Source of the DNA: Glandiceps talaboti
Lineage: Eukaryota; Hemichordata; Enteropneusta; Spengelidae
Direction: 5' to 3'
Assembly: GCF_964340395.1 (NCBI RefSeq)
Contig: NC_135549.1
Span: forward strand, 9,021,342 to 9,085,341
Length of the DNA stretch: 64,000 nt
Below, piece by piece: positions 1 through 12,418 of the stretch. The notes beneath the pieces were generated by a model. That model was not told the DNA's origin, did not search any database, and was given only the letters and a program-made list of their open reading frames with translations. Numbering within the stretch: position 1 is the stretch's first letter; the number at the start of each line of letters is the position of its first letter. A program made the translations under genes and the position numbers.

Positions 1-366
1 TATTGATTGTAATTTAAATCAACAAAAATTACAAAAGACTTTTAATTAAATATGTATTATTATGCACATGTATTATGTAATCATGTGATAATAATAACAA
101 AATTTTTTAACAAAAAAATGTTATAAATACAATATATATCTCATATTCATAAGTTGAAGCCATGAAATATTTGTGAAACTGAAGATTTCATATATGCATG
201 ATGTATATGTACCCTTCAGTTTCCAACAACATTTATGAGGAAAAACAAAGGCATAGCTTATAAAGTTTTATCCTAAAATGAATTCAAATGTGTACTTTTA
301 CCACTTTAGAGTATTCACTCAAGAGTCTGTGGGTTTTACTTAAACCCCAATGAATTCACATATTAC

Positions 367-494
367 CTGTAGTAGTGTGCAGTTTTTGTGTTTGTTGAAG
401 CCAGCTTTCACACTGCTGCCATCGATCACTTTCAGTTTCAGCACTGCCTGGTAGCATTTCATAACCTATACTCAGTAACCCTATAAGACCTGGG
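367..494 (-). CDS. Exon-like block near the left edge
   Basis: Donor GTAATA from 366; acceptor either CCCATAG (start 494) or TAGCCCAG (start 489). The open frame includes EMLPGSAETESDRWQQCESW then LQQTQKLHTTT, which is protein-like in composition. It could be an exon of another minus-strand gene running off the left end, or of the 2468-7083 model. A second frame is also open here. Confidence 0.3.
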
Positions 495-2467
495 CTATGG
501 GATTACAAAACATCCTGTGCTGTCCTTTCAGCTACTTTAAAGCCTTAACATCTTCCAAAAAGTTTCAAGACAACAGATGAAAGCTTTCACACAGTGTACT
601 TTCACAAGAAACTCTTTGATTCAGCAATCTACAGTGTAACACAGGAAATGGTCTGCAATCTCAACAACTGTTTTTTTTGGTCAAAAGCAAACAATGAGTA
701 GACGACCTCACAGCAGTTTAACTCCACTGAGTATAAACTCACTTTTACTCCTTTGGTTTGAGTTGTTCAAGTCCAGATTTACTGTATTTTGAGATAAAAA
801 TAATCAATCATGCCCAGCTTTTTCTCATTATGAGACTGAAAGCATGGCCTTATCTCTTCTACAATGGTTTATCACCATTTTGATACTTTATGAGTACAGA
901 GCTGCATGGGAACTAGGACAAACAACTTTACATGTACATGTACACTACACAATTATATTCCAATATGGTAAGAGGTCTGTGATAATTAATAAGTATGCAC
1001 TTGATGTCAATAAAAGACTATGATGGTGACTACGAAAACATCATAAATCAAATGTACCAAACAATATAATTTTCTTGCACATGTAAATTTTACAAAAAAT
1101 GTATTCAGATATATACTTGCATGAATGTGCATTTGCTAAAAACACTGGTACCCTGACTACATCATCATTCTATCAAGTTGTATTTTTCAAAATGTAAATG
1201 CTATGACAAAACATCTAGATACTATATATATTGTATGCTGGGCAACTATTGTCCTAAATATATGTTCTTATTAACTACAATCACTGATATTACCATGGCA
1301 CAAAAAGTGGGAATAAAATGGTCACAGTGTCATTTTTCTATTAAAGTTAATAGTAAGATGAAAATGTCCTCTATCAACCTATGTGTACTATAAACAGATG
1401 ACTACACCATGTCACACAAGCTCAATATACGAAATTCATTGGGAGGGGGTCTGGTGTCAATGCGATGGCTGAACTTCATTTTCACGCTTCTAACCAAATA
1501 TCGAAAACTTTCAGGTCTTCAATGATAACAGGTTCTGTAGTTAGTACTGGCATGTTGATTAAAATTTATTTCTAATGTGATATACAGTGCTGGGTTTCCA
1601 GCAGTATTTTTATGTGTTTACAATCATGTTTTTTACATTGCATCAATTATAGTGGTGTGACCACCACAACTTTTATCAAGGTTTACATCATATATAAACA
1701 TGTCAATGTTGCACTTGTGAACGTTCATGTACATGTAGGGAGAGCAGTTTTTGTCCTAAACGACTGAAGTTGTGCGATCATCCCTAACATTAGACACTAG
1801 AATCACTGACAGTGTTTATTATCTCATAGTAAGTCATTTATCTAAGTTAACAGCAGAATGTCATAAAATGTATGTCATCCATACACTCATCCCCTACTTG
1901 AGGGCAGAACAATTATCTGTTATATGGAGTGTTGCCATAACAATGACCATTAATGCAAATATCACTTCAGAAATATCAATTCGTCATCTTTATTTTAAAC
2001 CCTAATTGCATTTTGTTATCTACAGCCAGGTTTCCATTATATTCTGTTCATATATTGGATAATTATAGCTGGAAAGAAATATTTCATGGCAATAATTTAT
2101 CATTTTATATACAAAGTATTTCATGTATATCCATATACATTCACATGTATTATAGATACATACGTGTAAATACCCATGTAGTGTGTAATACATTACTTTT
2201 AATAATGCAATTTGTACACAACTTCTCACTATTACTATTAGGTACTTTATGTTATCATGTGTACAAGAAAATATGCTATGTACCACCCAACTATCTGAAC
2301 ACCCATTCCACCCTCCATATCAACACTTCATGCACTTACATGTACACATTATCTGTATTGATGACCATGTAATCTGAACATCTTTCCTAAATTTGACAAT
2401 GGCTGTTGAACACACCCTCCATATCAAATACATTTACATATACACATAATGTAGTTGTAGTTTGTGT
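495..2467. other. AT-rich stretch, nothing securely assigned
   Basis: The longest open frame (plus strand, 1953-2372) has low-complexity, AT-driven composition and no recognisable domain. A weak direct repeat around CACCCTCCATATCAA occurs near 2308 and 2412. Nothing else seen. Confidence 0.5.
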
Positions 2468-2547
2468 CTATCTTAAATAGTAAACGAAAACATCAGGTTG
2501 CTGCTGTAGTAAACCAAGTTTATCTGTTAATTCTATATCCTGATATA
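2468..2547 (-). CDS. Candidate terminal exon with stop
   Basis: Acceptor AATATTAG before 2547, phase 1 in, 25 codons then TAG at 2468-2470. Encodes YQDIELTDKLGLLQQQPDVF and ends YYLR. No family recognised. Confidence 0.33.
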
Positions 2548-5500
2548 CTAATATTACACAAGCTGATGTACATATATCTGGTATGATACTAAATATAATA
2601 CTCATACATGTATCTTGTTTTTGCTGATAAAAACTTATCAAGCACTGGATGTCTGAAACAAGCAGCTATAATTATAAAGACACCATATATCACATATTCA
2701 GAGTATATTGGTGGCATTCTAAGACTTACTGGTATCACTCCCCCATGCTATATTGTACAAAGACGTATGGCTTTCATTCTGTACACCACATAACTGACAT
2801 AACTCTCATTAAATTGGCAGAACAGACAGCACGTGCAACTAGATACCGACTAAAACATTTTATGATATACTAAACATGATAAAAGACAACTTAGTCTCTC
2901 TTCAAATAAACCAGGAATAATTGAACCATTATCAAAATCTTCCTAATCATCCTCAAAAAAGGCTTGAAAAAATAAATTTAAACATGGAAGACTTTACACT
3001 TATGGACTGGTTCGGGTATACAGTGTAGAGATTGATTTCTAAAACATTGTACAACAAACAAACATTACACAGACTCTACCTTCCAGCTAGATGTGGGAAA
3101 GAAAGATAAGCTTACTTCTGACCAGTATTTTGGACTCTGAGATTTCTTGTCAACTTCAAGATGTTTGGGTAAATTGAGAAAGGAACCTACCTACATTTTA
3201 CGGACATTAGCAAATCATATCTTGTACCAAGTCAAGTGTCATGTGATTAAATTCACCTGTGTACCCCCTGTACATGTATATAGCCTAGACACTTGAATTA
3301 TCTGGCAAGACTTGCCATTGACAGTTCTGGTGAACACTACATCATATTGTCAAGTCTCTGGGCTTCCCTGTATTGAGTTCAAACATATTTATTGGCACCA
3401 CATAACTTTAGTCACATGTCTAAACTCAACATACAGGACGAGCATTGTAGCATGATGTAGTCAATCTCTCTGTACTCATCTTCATAGATACAAGTATACT
3501 AATCATACAACTTCTATACATAGACTTCAAGGTCATTTGTAAGATAAAATGATGATCTGTAAGTTGTGAGATAGTGCACCAATTATTTTACAACACTGCT
3601 GATTGAATACTTCATCTTACCTTTGTCTTCAGGGACAGAAAAACAGGAGGACATGATGGAAAGTCTGAAATTTCACAATATGTGTCCACTTCAGGAGTGA
3701 TGATGTTAAGTCTGGAATAATGCTTGTAGTCTGTAACTTAGCGATGATTAAACTTTCAAGTACTCTTGTTTTCTACAAACACAGTACTACCACGTGAAAG
3801 TATGGTGACTGGTTGTTTAGATGTGTCTATCTACAGTATACTGTATACAGACACCATCAGATACAGCCTAGCTACAGATCATAATTGAACATTATTAACC
3901 CTATATAGCTACAGTTGAAATAACAAGATCGAATTGCCTTCTTGCATGTAGACTAACACTTTCTATGTTAAAACTTTGTGGTTGGGATATTCCATTGCGA
4001 GACAGGTAAGATTCGTGGGAAACATTGATTCAAAAATATGATATTGCTGTTTAACAGGCATCTAAAATTTTCCTCATTCTGCCTATTCATAATTTTGAAA
4101 CTACTATCTTATCGTTTGGTTTGTTACACTGAGGATAGAAACATCATTATAGTATTATTACTAACATTTATAATACTGTGTCAAACATCCACCCTACACA
4201 AAGTGGACTCACCCAAAGTAATCCCCTTCAACTGCCTCCACAGCAGAAACAAAAGTCACTTTGAGTTTACACTGAATGAGAGCCATGTGAGATTGATGTG
4301 AAATTTTCGATACACCAACAGCTACATAAAAGTCTAGTGTCTAAGTTGAAATATTACACCTGAGTATGTGTGGGAACATGGTGCAAGACTGATAGCATTT
4401 TTGTTTGCAGTGACTTGGTTGACAACTTATGGTAAGTCATCTTAGTTTATTTCATGGAATTTATGGTAGAATTGTACTTTCAAACTTTCTATTATTTTCA
4501 GTGTCTTCATTTTTTGTGTGTATATATTATATTATGTTCCAAATCCAAATTTTAACTGTGTTTTGTATTCTCCTACCACTAGATAGAATTGAAGTATTTT
4601 GAAATGTTGATACAAGTGTATTGTATGGTGTGTGGTCATTGTAACATAAGACAGATATTCAATACTGATACTCCTGGTCTCCATATTTCATTCTTTTATT
4701 AATTAGTAATATTTTAAGCATATCAAAATTAAAAACAAATTAAAAACACAGGATATGCCGGACAAAACACAATTTTACATTATGTTCTCCTCAACATTTT
4801 GAGTACCTTTCATCCTTTAATCATTGAGTGTCATCAAATCTGAAAAAAGTAAATGCGAGAACAGTACTTACTAAAAAAACTTCAGAACTATGTTTCCATT
4901 TATAAGGCTCACTGAAACTATAATATTCACTATCCTGGAAGTCTGGAATCCATGCACAAATCATAATCAGTCATTTACCTTTCTTATGTAGTGTGGGAAT
5001 ATCTACATAATGTAATCGGATAGCATGGATTCCAGACTGGCTAAATTTATACATAACATGGTGGTAAATCATAACCACTTCTTTCCGTTTATTTCTTCAA
5101 CAATAAATAATGCCTGGAGTGAATGCAAGCAAGAATGACATGCTAGTACTATTACTTATAATATACTTTACAACTCAAAAGTACATTATCAATATTATAC
5201 TTGGAGCACAAACCAAGAAACTGAAATCTATACGTTGCTGAAACTGATAGACACAAAGCATGTATTGGATTTCATTTCACTCAATTTACAAATTGTACTT
5301 TACTCAACACCATCCACGTACTTCAGGTTTAAAACTTTGTGTAAACTGGTCATAAGAAAGAATGTTGATGACTTGGCTTGACTGCTTTCCATTGAGGGGG
5401 GTTAAGGGTTTCTTGGGTTTAGATGGAAGAACAATCTTTGCAGTTTATATACAAAATTGATTTATTTATATCTAGGGTTTACTGACTGGTTCTTGGCAGT

Positions 5501-7083
5501 TACAGCAGTTCAAAGGACAGAACTATTTCATTTCATTACATGCAAGACTTCAGTTTTACCCGTTGGCTATGGCTAACTGTGATATCCAGATGTGTAACTC
5601 TGTATTGTATAAACACAAAGAAGAGTCTGTACAAGGGTAATACTGTGAATGTGTGACAACGGTCTTCTATAGTCATGTTATTAGTTTTTACTTTAGGGTA
5701 TTATAACAGTTTGCTTACAAAATAAAACCTAAATGATTCTAATAATTCACCCTTAAAAACTAGGATATTTAGCTTTGTAAGCAGCATATGTCTAAACATT
5801 CTCGCAAACTAGAGCTGATGTTTCTCCTGCAATACTGTGAAATAACTTCTCGATGGTACATCTTGGACGGTGTCGTAAAAGAGGCTGTGGTTTACGACAT
5901 TGATGTCTAAATCATAAATAGCCAGGATTCTCATGTCCTTTTCACACAAAAGATTTTCTCCACTATCTTGTCTACCATTTCAAAATGTCAATCTTTACAA
6001 TATTTTACTTACATTTTTTATGGTACACAATGCTACAGTTATTTGGAAGGGAACATACATAAATCACTTAAGTTTAAGTGGTTCACTTACACCATCTTGT
6101 GAACCATCTTTACTTTACAGAGGAGGCTGGGGTTTGATCTAGTCTCGTTCCTGACAACCGTGTTCTGATTTACACTATGCCATCTTAACATATTCAAATA
6201 ATGTGTGAAGTTCACATAGTGTATTAATCAGAACACAGTCATCAGAAAATAGACTAGGTTTGAACTAACCAAACACATTACATGTAACTACGTTTTTTTG
6301 TACAATTACATGTATATGTTATAATAATATGCTAGGGCCAAATCCTGACACAGCCTCTGAGATTGTGCAGTCAAATTTTTTACAAATATTTTAGTAGGCA
6401 TATACATCATTACATGTACATCCAAATTGTCATACTGAGATGCAACTGTGAACACTATTATTGACTATTTGAAAGTAGCAAGGGCTGTAACAAGTGTAGA
6501 TAAAAGAGAGAACCCAGCACCATAGGTAGTGGAGGACAGAACTTCATTATCTATGCTGCGTAAGTAATGAACTGATGACTAACAATATAGTTTGAAAGTC
6601 ATGGAAGGAAACTATCATGTTATTTTTCAATTATTAAAATACAAATCACATGCTTTCAAAAGGTCTATTTATGGTGTATGACAAAAGTTCAATAGGTTTG
6701 AATGATCAGAAGTATGCATTTATTCATGCAAGTTTTAGTTAAGCCAAGTAGTACTGGTAGTACATAGAATGATACAACAAGACCAGAAGTACCTGTAAAA
6801 TTTTACGATGGATTAAAAAACACCTCCATGTAGTATCAAGTGAAAATGTCATTTTCTTTTCATGTAGAATATGTGCCAGATTTTTCTTGATTTCAGTGTA
6901 CAGTATCTTTGTTAGTATGTTTGATGATAGTCTTGCTGCTAGACGTTCGGGCTTTCTTTCGATGCTATAAGTTACTATAAGCGAACGAAGTTCGCATGTG
7001 AGGGCCTGCCCGAACAGTCTAGCGAATGTCATTTTCAGACCGGACATTCCATTGAGATTACGATAAGCGGTGGGTTGGGCCAT
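2468..7083 (-). CDS. Possible unidentified multi-exon gene (partial model)
   Basis: A chain of minus-strand exon-like blocks: 6793-7083 (start codon, 97 codons), an open block within 5809-5971, then 5560-5626, 3621-3711, 3116-3190, 2730-2778, 2608-2652 and 2468-2547 (stop). From 5626 downwards every junction is GT-AG and the phases agree (2, 0, 0, 1, 1). Joins between 6793 and 5626 are unresolved, and an optional block at 2865-2942 could also be included. The joined product resembles no family I know; it is soluble-looking, with no obvious membrane helices. In AT-rich DNA short open blocks with splice-like ends are common, so some may be false. The plus strand is also open in places (for example 5475-5638), which weakens the case. 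Confidence 0.35.
2608..2652 (-). CDS. Small exon-like block
   Basis: Acceptor GCTTGTTTCAG with a good pyrimidine tract before 2652, donor GTATGAGT from 2607; phase 1 to 1. Encodes IQCLISFYQQKQDT. Confidence 0.33.
2730..2778 (-). CDS. Small exon-like block
   Basis: Acceptor GGTGTACAG before 2778, donor GTAAGT from 2729; phase 0 to 1. Encodes NESHTSLYNIAWGSDT. Confidence 0.33.
3116..3190 (-). CDS. Exon-like block, 25 codons
   Basis: Acceptor AAAATGTAG before 3190, donor GTAAGC from 3115; phase 0 to 0. Encodes VGSFLNLPKHLEVDKKSQSP then KYWSE. A second AG four bases downstream offers an alternative acceptor in another frame. Confidence 0.37.
3621..3711 (-). CDS. Exon-like block with strong splice sites
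   Basis: Acceptor TTATTCCAG before 3711, donor GTAAGA from 3620; phase 2 in, phase 0 out, 30 codons. Encodes LNIITPEVDTYCEISDFPSC followed by PPVFLSLKTK. One of the best-supported pieces of this unidentified gene because both splice sites are close to consensus. Confidence 0.4.
4940..5038. repeat. Inverted repeat, 16 bp perfect arms
   Basis: AGTCTGGAATCCATGC at 4940-4955 and GCATGGATTCCAGACT at 5023-5038; a smaller TATGTAG/CTACATA pair lies between them. Probable small foldback element. Confidence 0.6.
5560..5626 (-). CDS. Exon-like block, unknown protein
   Basis: Acceptor TTGTACAG before 5626 and donor GTAAAA from 5559; phase 1 to 2. Encodes SSLCLYNTELHIWISQLAIA. An alternative acceptor (CTATAG) would start it at 5666 in phase 0. 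Its outgoing phase fits the exon at 3621-3711. The antisense frame is also open over the whole block, so coding direction is not certain. Confidence 0.3.
5809..5971 (-). CDS. Exon-like open block, boundaries unresolved
   Basis: Open from a possible acceptor (ATGGTAG before 5971) to an in-frame TAG at 5809-5811, with a protein-like stretch DMRILAIYDLDINVVNHSLF. If part of the neighbouring gene, splicing should leave before the stop, for example at GTATTG or GTACCA, neither strong. It also contains an 8 bp stem hairpin, GTCGTAAA with TTTACGAC. The plus strand is open across much of the same stretch. Confidence 0.25.
6139..6257. repeat. Foldback element, arms about 41 bp
   Basis: Left arm 6139-6179 (with CCGTGTTCTGATTTACACTA) and right arm about 6214-6257 (with TAATCAGAACACAGTCATCA). 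It sits in the putative first intron of the 2468-7083 gene. Confidence 0.75.
6793..7083 (-). CDS. Candidate first exon, unknown protein
   Basis: Open for 97 codons from ATG at 7081-7083 to a good donor (TTACAG then GTACTT, from 6792), phase 0. Base composition changes sharply at the chosen ATG: coding-like, CpG-containing sequence inside, AT-rich sequence upstream, although the frame stays open to an earlier ATG at 7212. The product starts MAQPTAYRNLNGMSGLK, is basic and probably helical, and has no signal peptide or membrane segment. The ATG has G at +4 but a weak -3 position. I do not recognise the family. Confidence 0.45.
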
Positions 7084-7363
7084 ATATGCATATATATACT
7101 TTAATATATTCAATCTCTGCATGCAGGTGTTGACAAACACATTTATGTCATTACTATGTCTTATCAGTTTATGGTAATTGTGTTTGATGAGTGTGTAGAC
7201 ATTGTCATTCACACATTTTAGTTAACGCATTGGTGGTTATTTTTACAAGCCCCTCCTTAAGATGAATATGCATGAAAATTTAGCTATTGTCCTCTGTTTG
7301 TGCTTGTCGCTAATACGGTTCTCTGATTGGCAGTTATTTATATCCTGATGACATTCGCTAGAC
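7017..7363. repeat. 16 bp perfect inverted repeat bridging first exon and promoter
   Basis: GTCTAGCGAATGTCAT at 7017-7032 and its reverse complement at 7348-7363, about 315 bp apart. The left copy is inside the candidate coding exon. It may mark a foldback element or an inverted local duplication of the exon's 5' part. Confidence 0.6.
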
Positions 7364-7440
7364 CTCGGATGTTCCATCCTCGATAGCGTTGTTCGGCTGT
7401 GTGTCGTATTTTATCGGAAGAACATCCGAGTGCTAGCTGA
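7084..7440. promoter_or_regulatory. Candidate promoter of the 2468-7083 gene, with inverted repeats
   Basis: Lies directly upstream of the candidate first exon. It has CpGs unusual for this window, an ATTGG (CCAAT-type) box and a TTATTTATATCC TATA-like string near 7325-7345. A 16 bp sequence at 7348-7363 (ATGACATTCGCTAGAC) is the exact reverse complement of 7017-7032 inside the first exon. A second inverted pair, CTCGGATGTTC near 7364 and GAACATCCGAG near 7422, can form a hairpin. Confidence 0.35.
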
Positions 7441-7889
7441 TAGACTAGTTTGATGATAGTCCCTAGCTACAAATGTAGACATGGATCCTACAGTTATCTG
7501 TGTATACTGACCTCTCTACCTAATCGGGGATTCTTTTCATATCACTAAGGTCACTTCTAATATAAACCAATGCTGAGGTAGTAAAAGTCAAAGGTTCAAG
7601 AATAATTGACCAGGGTTTATTTGCTGCTACCATAAACTGTTTACATTATCTGATAAACTAGTGATTGGTTATTTTCATTTATTTAGGTTGGGGGCACTCT
7701 TTATGTATCACTTCATAGCCACTGTCAAGTGATTGAGGGCGCTATTCAGTAATCACTTCAACAGTTAGAGCAGTTTGCACAACTTCAAACTTAGAATAAC
7801 TTTCTTCAATGAAATTCACACTGAATAAATGTGTGTAATTACTTGAAAGGCATTTCCAGTCTTTAAAAGAATTTTTTGAATGACACGTG

Positions 7890-8042
7890 TGTGAAATATT
7901 AATATGAAAATCATAAACATGCCAGTGTACATTTTTTGAACCCTGACCGCAGTAGTAAGAGGCAACCCTAATCCTGCCATAGCTATTACTTTGTACATGA
8001 ACTTGACCTGAATAAGGTTTAACCACTCAGCCACTGACAACC
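7890..8042 (-). repeat. tRNA-like (SINE head-like) sequence
   Basis: On the minus strand GTCAGTGGCTGAGTGGTTAA resembles the A box of a leucine/serine tRNA gene. About 85 bases on, CAGGGTTCAAA resembles a B box. The spacing is longer than in a functional tRNA and no cloverleaf is evident, so a decayed tRNA-derived SINE fits best. Confidence 0.35.
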
Positions 8043-9911
8043 CATAATGGGCAATATTCTATGTCCTATACTATACTTATCATTATGACAAATAAATACC
8101 AATTAACAATCAAGTACATCTAAGTAACCATACAAGTAGTAAGTACGGTAACTCCCAGAAATAAACACTTACATGTCAGTGTTTGTATAGAGTCTGTCTT
8201 CACAGGTGAATGTTTAAACTTATTATAACAGTACTACGTATAAAATTGATATTTTGCTTTATTCGTAACAGTTGGAAAATCTCTCATTTCCCTTCCAATT
8301 TTTGCTACCTGAATGAGAATTTTACCACCTAGGCAATTTCTCGGTCAACACCATGGCTTCTGTTTTACACACTACACATACATTATCATAGATGTGCATG
8401 ACAGCAAGTCAACCTTTTCAATCCATTTTGACCCTCTTTTGAGGTAAAAATGCGAAACTAGAGGTAGCTGAAATATTGTATACATCGTATTAGTGCACTG
8501 AATAGTAATATAAAATGTAATAAGAGTTTACCTAGTACAGGCCCTGGTCATTTTTTTCTTGACAATATATGTTAACCTGTCCTAAAATGTCTATGGGGAA
8601 AACACTAGACATCGCAGCAGATTTGCTGCTCTCATACATCTGGTATTAAAATGAAAGAATTCACAAACAGAATGTTGAGGGCGCACTTCATATCTTTTCT
8701 GTAAGCCATATTGCAGAAAACCTTGGACTGACCATATATACATTTGTAGGATATATGAGTATTTAATATATTTGTAAATTAGTAAAACAAATTAGTTGAA
8801 TTAAGCAAACATGAGAAAATACACTAAGAATTTATAAATAATTCTTGGAAATCATCTATTAATGTATTTCTTACAAAATGAGCATACTGGTGACCCAAGT
8901 CTTATGAGCACACTGGTGACCCAAGTCTACATGTACATGCATGGGCTTGTTTTGACCCTACAATTAAGTTATCGAACTCTATGGAAATATGATCATTTCA
9001 TAAATTAAATACATCGTTTATATTTCTATGATGGCAAACAAAACATGCCTGTTTTACTATTGTATAAATATGCTAACAATGAAACTACAGTCTTGACTGT
9101 TTTAAATTTATTACAACACCATCTGTTTTCTTGACATACTTGGAATGAAAAGATGCCACTGTGGTATTTCATTCTTTCTAAATTAGCCATCAGCAGACAC
9201 CATGGTCGGTGGATGGCTTGTTTGTGTGTGTGGGTGGGTGGGGCAACAGTGTGACCTCTAAGCCAACTTGACGTGCCACTGACACATTAAATATCTAGTG
9301 ACAGCACCAAAATTTGGTGTTCCCTAACTCTTACTATGTGGCGACTCAAAAAGAAATGTCAGTTTTTTTAATTTTGACTTACAACAACAAAATTTGGCTA
9401 TCAATAGAGGGCACACTGCTGGGCAAGGACATTTGGTGGTCATTAATCATGTCTTTCATCAGTTGTATTTTGATTATGTATGCCCTTACATGTAACTTGT
9501 AAGTAGATTACTCTTCACAGACCCTAAGTTCACCTTTTACCACACCATAAGCTTACTACTGAGTATTTGTCATTTTGCCTTGGTAAGTACACACCAGTAC
9601 TGTGATTTACTACTAGGATAACATGTAAATTTCAACCTTACTAGTTCTATTATCTATGAGTTCAATGGTACCATGTGAAATATGACATTTATTTTTGTGT
9701 ATTGTCTATGTCACTGTTCTCGTCTGGAAATGAGGAACTACTGTATATTTGTTTACAATGGAATAAGCTGTATATGAAAAGGTTAGCATACAATCCAGAT
9801 TACTGTTTTTGTATAAAGCCTCCTTGCTCAGCTAATCTTATCACTTTGTACAATGCAATGCATATAATCATGATGTAGAAATAATGTTACTTTTCATAAT
9901 AATGCTTCTCT

Positions 9912-10200
9912 TTATATACACTGTAGTGCTTTCCCACACTGTGTTCTAAGTGCTTTGCGATTACAGTATTACCCTGGCATGGGCCTATAATGGTACATAT
10001 AATTGGGGGGGGGGGGGGGGCACAAGTGTGGTTCAAATCTTGCCCAAGGACTTTAGTCATTCAGAAACAAATGGCAGAGGCTTCAAACTGCAACCTGCAA
10101 CCTGCAGAGTCAAAGCCCGAAACTCAAGCCATTTTTATCACCTCGACAGACAGACAAGAAACCAGCATTAGACAAGACATGCATTAAGGGATCATTATGA
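9912..10200 (-). repeat. SINE-like dispersed repeat, copy 1
   Basis: Shares with 31120-31448 the ordered blocks AGTGCTTT...CACTGTGTTCTAAGTGCTTT, then ACCCTGGCATGG, then CTTTAGTCATTCAGAAACAA followed by ATGG, and a degenerate B-box-like GCAGTTTGAAGCC. Same orientation as that copy. It is interrupted by the 16-G tract. Confidence 0.6.
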
Positions 10201-10965
10201 CTTTCTTATAACACACTATTTTGTGGCCATGGAGATAGCTTACACTGAATTTTACTGATATTGTAGTATCTCAACAATATTTGGAAGTAGTTTGTGAATC
10301 AAAAAAATATTTTTGGCACACACACATGCAAACATACAAGTATCATCTATTTAATGTCACATGTATACACGCCTACGTTTTAAAAAATATAATTCATTCT
10401 CAATTCTGCGACATGCTGAGATTTCAAACTTTGCAGAAACTTGTTGTTTGCACTGTTTATACATACAGTAGCTTACCTTTAGTAGTAGGGCTTCATGACA
10501 TGCTTTCAATTGTAAGTAATTGAGAACCAAACAAAGAATGTAAAGACTTCCATTGGTCCCTGTTTGATACTTTGTATAGGAAACAATACAAGGTCAAGTC
10601 TACATATCAAGTTTGTAGATTCATGTACAGAGAACAAAGGCAGTATTGTACTACATACATATGTATGTATGTACATTTGGATAATTTGATCTCTAAGATT
10701 CAGCATCATGTACTGAAATATTGCTTTACATCATTACACATCCAAGTAGAATCATGTACTCTTTAAGTGTACTGAGATGTGTTTAGCCTTGACATACCAC
10801 AGAATTCATGTCATGGGCTCACAGTAACATATACCAATGAGACATCAATCCCTAGACTGGTAAGGGGTAATATTTTATAATGAACACAGCATAGGGCACC
10901 CAAGAAGATCTTAAATTCAAACAGCTGCAGCCTTCACTTGCCTAATGAGTATGGGTGCTGATGAT

Positions 10966-11356
10966 GGCTTAGGTCTTGTCTCTTATAAGTTATAATCACA
11001 AAGCACTTCAAATACAAACTACACAGTTCAACATCATGTGTAGGCTACCATGCCAGGTCAAGTATGAACATGTGTTATAGAAAGGTTTTCTGGCTATAAT
11101 ATATGGTGACAGGAATGTAATCCGGTTGTCTTTTAGTGCAGGATGGTCAATCCTTGGGAATCAGCAAGCTTTGGGGCTTGTCTCTTACAATCACAAAACA
11201 CTTCAAATATAAACTACACAGTTCAGGATCACTTGCAGAGTAAAACCAGGTCAAATGTACACATGTATCAATCACAAAGAGGTACAAAAATGTATCCTGG
11301 CTACATGTATAACAACAGTGACAGGAATTAATCCAAGTGGCTTTTGGGAAGGATAG
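10966..11356 (+). repeat. Tandem duplication, two diverged copies of about 200 bp
   Basis: Copies at about 10966-11145 and 11170-11356 share CACTTCAAATA, AAACTACACAGTTCA, GACAGGAAT and GTGTCTTT-type blocks in the same order with scattered changes. No open frame is conserved between them. Confidence 0.65.
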
Positions 11357-12418
11357 AGAATACAGGTCAATCGTTTGGGAAACATGCAGGGATTTACCCT
11401 GTATCTGTAAGTAATAGGAGTATCTTTAAACAGACCAATGTATTGCAAACACAGCTCTAGGATTCTACTCCCTAAATACTCTATATCAAGGACTAGAACC
11501 AATAAATCTATGTCACATCGAATGCCACACATATAATACACAACAGTGTATGCATAGGTATGTATATACATTATAATCAATGCTACCAACTACATGTATA
11601 CTGATATGGAGGTACAGAAAAATGCCGCTGACACTTTCAGTTACAATTAACTCACATTAACCCATACTGAAAGGATTTCCTGTAAAGTATTAAAGTACTT
11701 GATAGAAGTTTCACATGTAGTCTGTTATCAGTTCATTTCAGATTCCTTTTAGAATTCAGACACACTTGTAATTTATATCAAGACAATCCCACACATATCA
11801 TCAATTCATGATTATCCAAACAAAAGCACCCAGCGACAACACTGTCATGTACTCAAAGAAACTTTCAGAGGGTTAAAATTTCAATTCTGAGGAGTGAAAC
11901 GTGATGGAAATCACATTAACACTGAGAGGGTCAAGGTGGTAATATCCCTGTCATTTTTATGGCGATCTCACTTTTTCATCATTTTATTACTGGAAACAAA
12001 CACTAACTTTTTAAAAGTTGATGACTGAAGTTTTACACAGGATGGAGTAGGAGGCTGATAAGCCAGACCAATAAATCACACAATGTTACAATAAACACAA
12101 TTATACACTTGGATATACATCATCTGATAACAGTTAACTGTTTACTCTTTATCACAGCATGTTGGGTTGAAAAATGAGAAACTTCTAGTATCCATCTAGA
12201 AAGTTCTCTGACTTGATAAGCTGGGAGTATTTTAGATGCAAAACTTTAAACTGAAAGTTTTTTCTCATCTTTTGGAATTAGGAATTATAAAATCCATGCC
12301 AAGCTTTCAGTTCAACCATACATGTATCATGTATAGGCAATCTTTCATTTGTCCTGCAAAGTTCAAGTTGTAAATTAAAATGCCTTTTGTACTTCTTTTG
12401 TTCCTGATACTTCACTTC

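Noticed and set aside
1953-2372. 139-codon plus-strand frame
   Set aside because: Composition is that of AT-rich filler (Ile, Tyr, Leu, His), no family resemblance, and it overlaps minus-strand frames of similar quality.
5475-5640. Plus-strand exon-like frame ending in TAA, open for about 54 codons
   Set aside because: It looked protein-like, but the minus-strand reading of the same block has better splice sites and a phase that joins its neighbour. No partner exon was found on the plus strand.
7742-8040. Two overlapping minus-strand frames of 94 and 74 codons
   Set aside because: They start in a tRNA-like SINE head; the similarity to a tRNA A box explains the sequence better than a protein.
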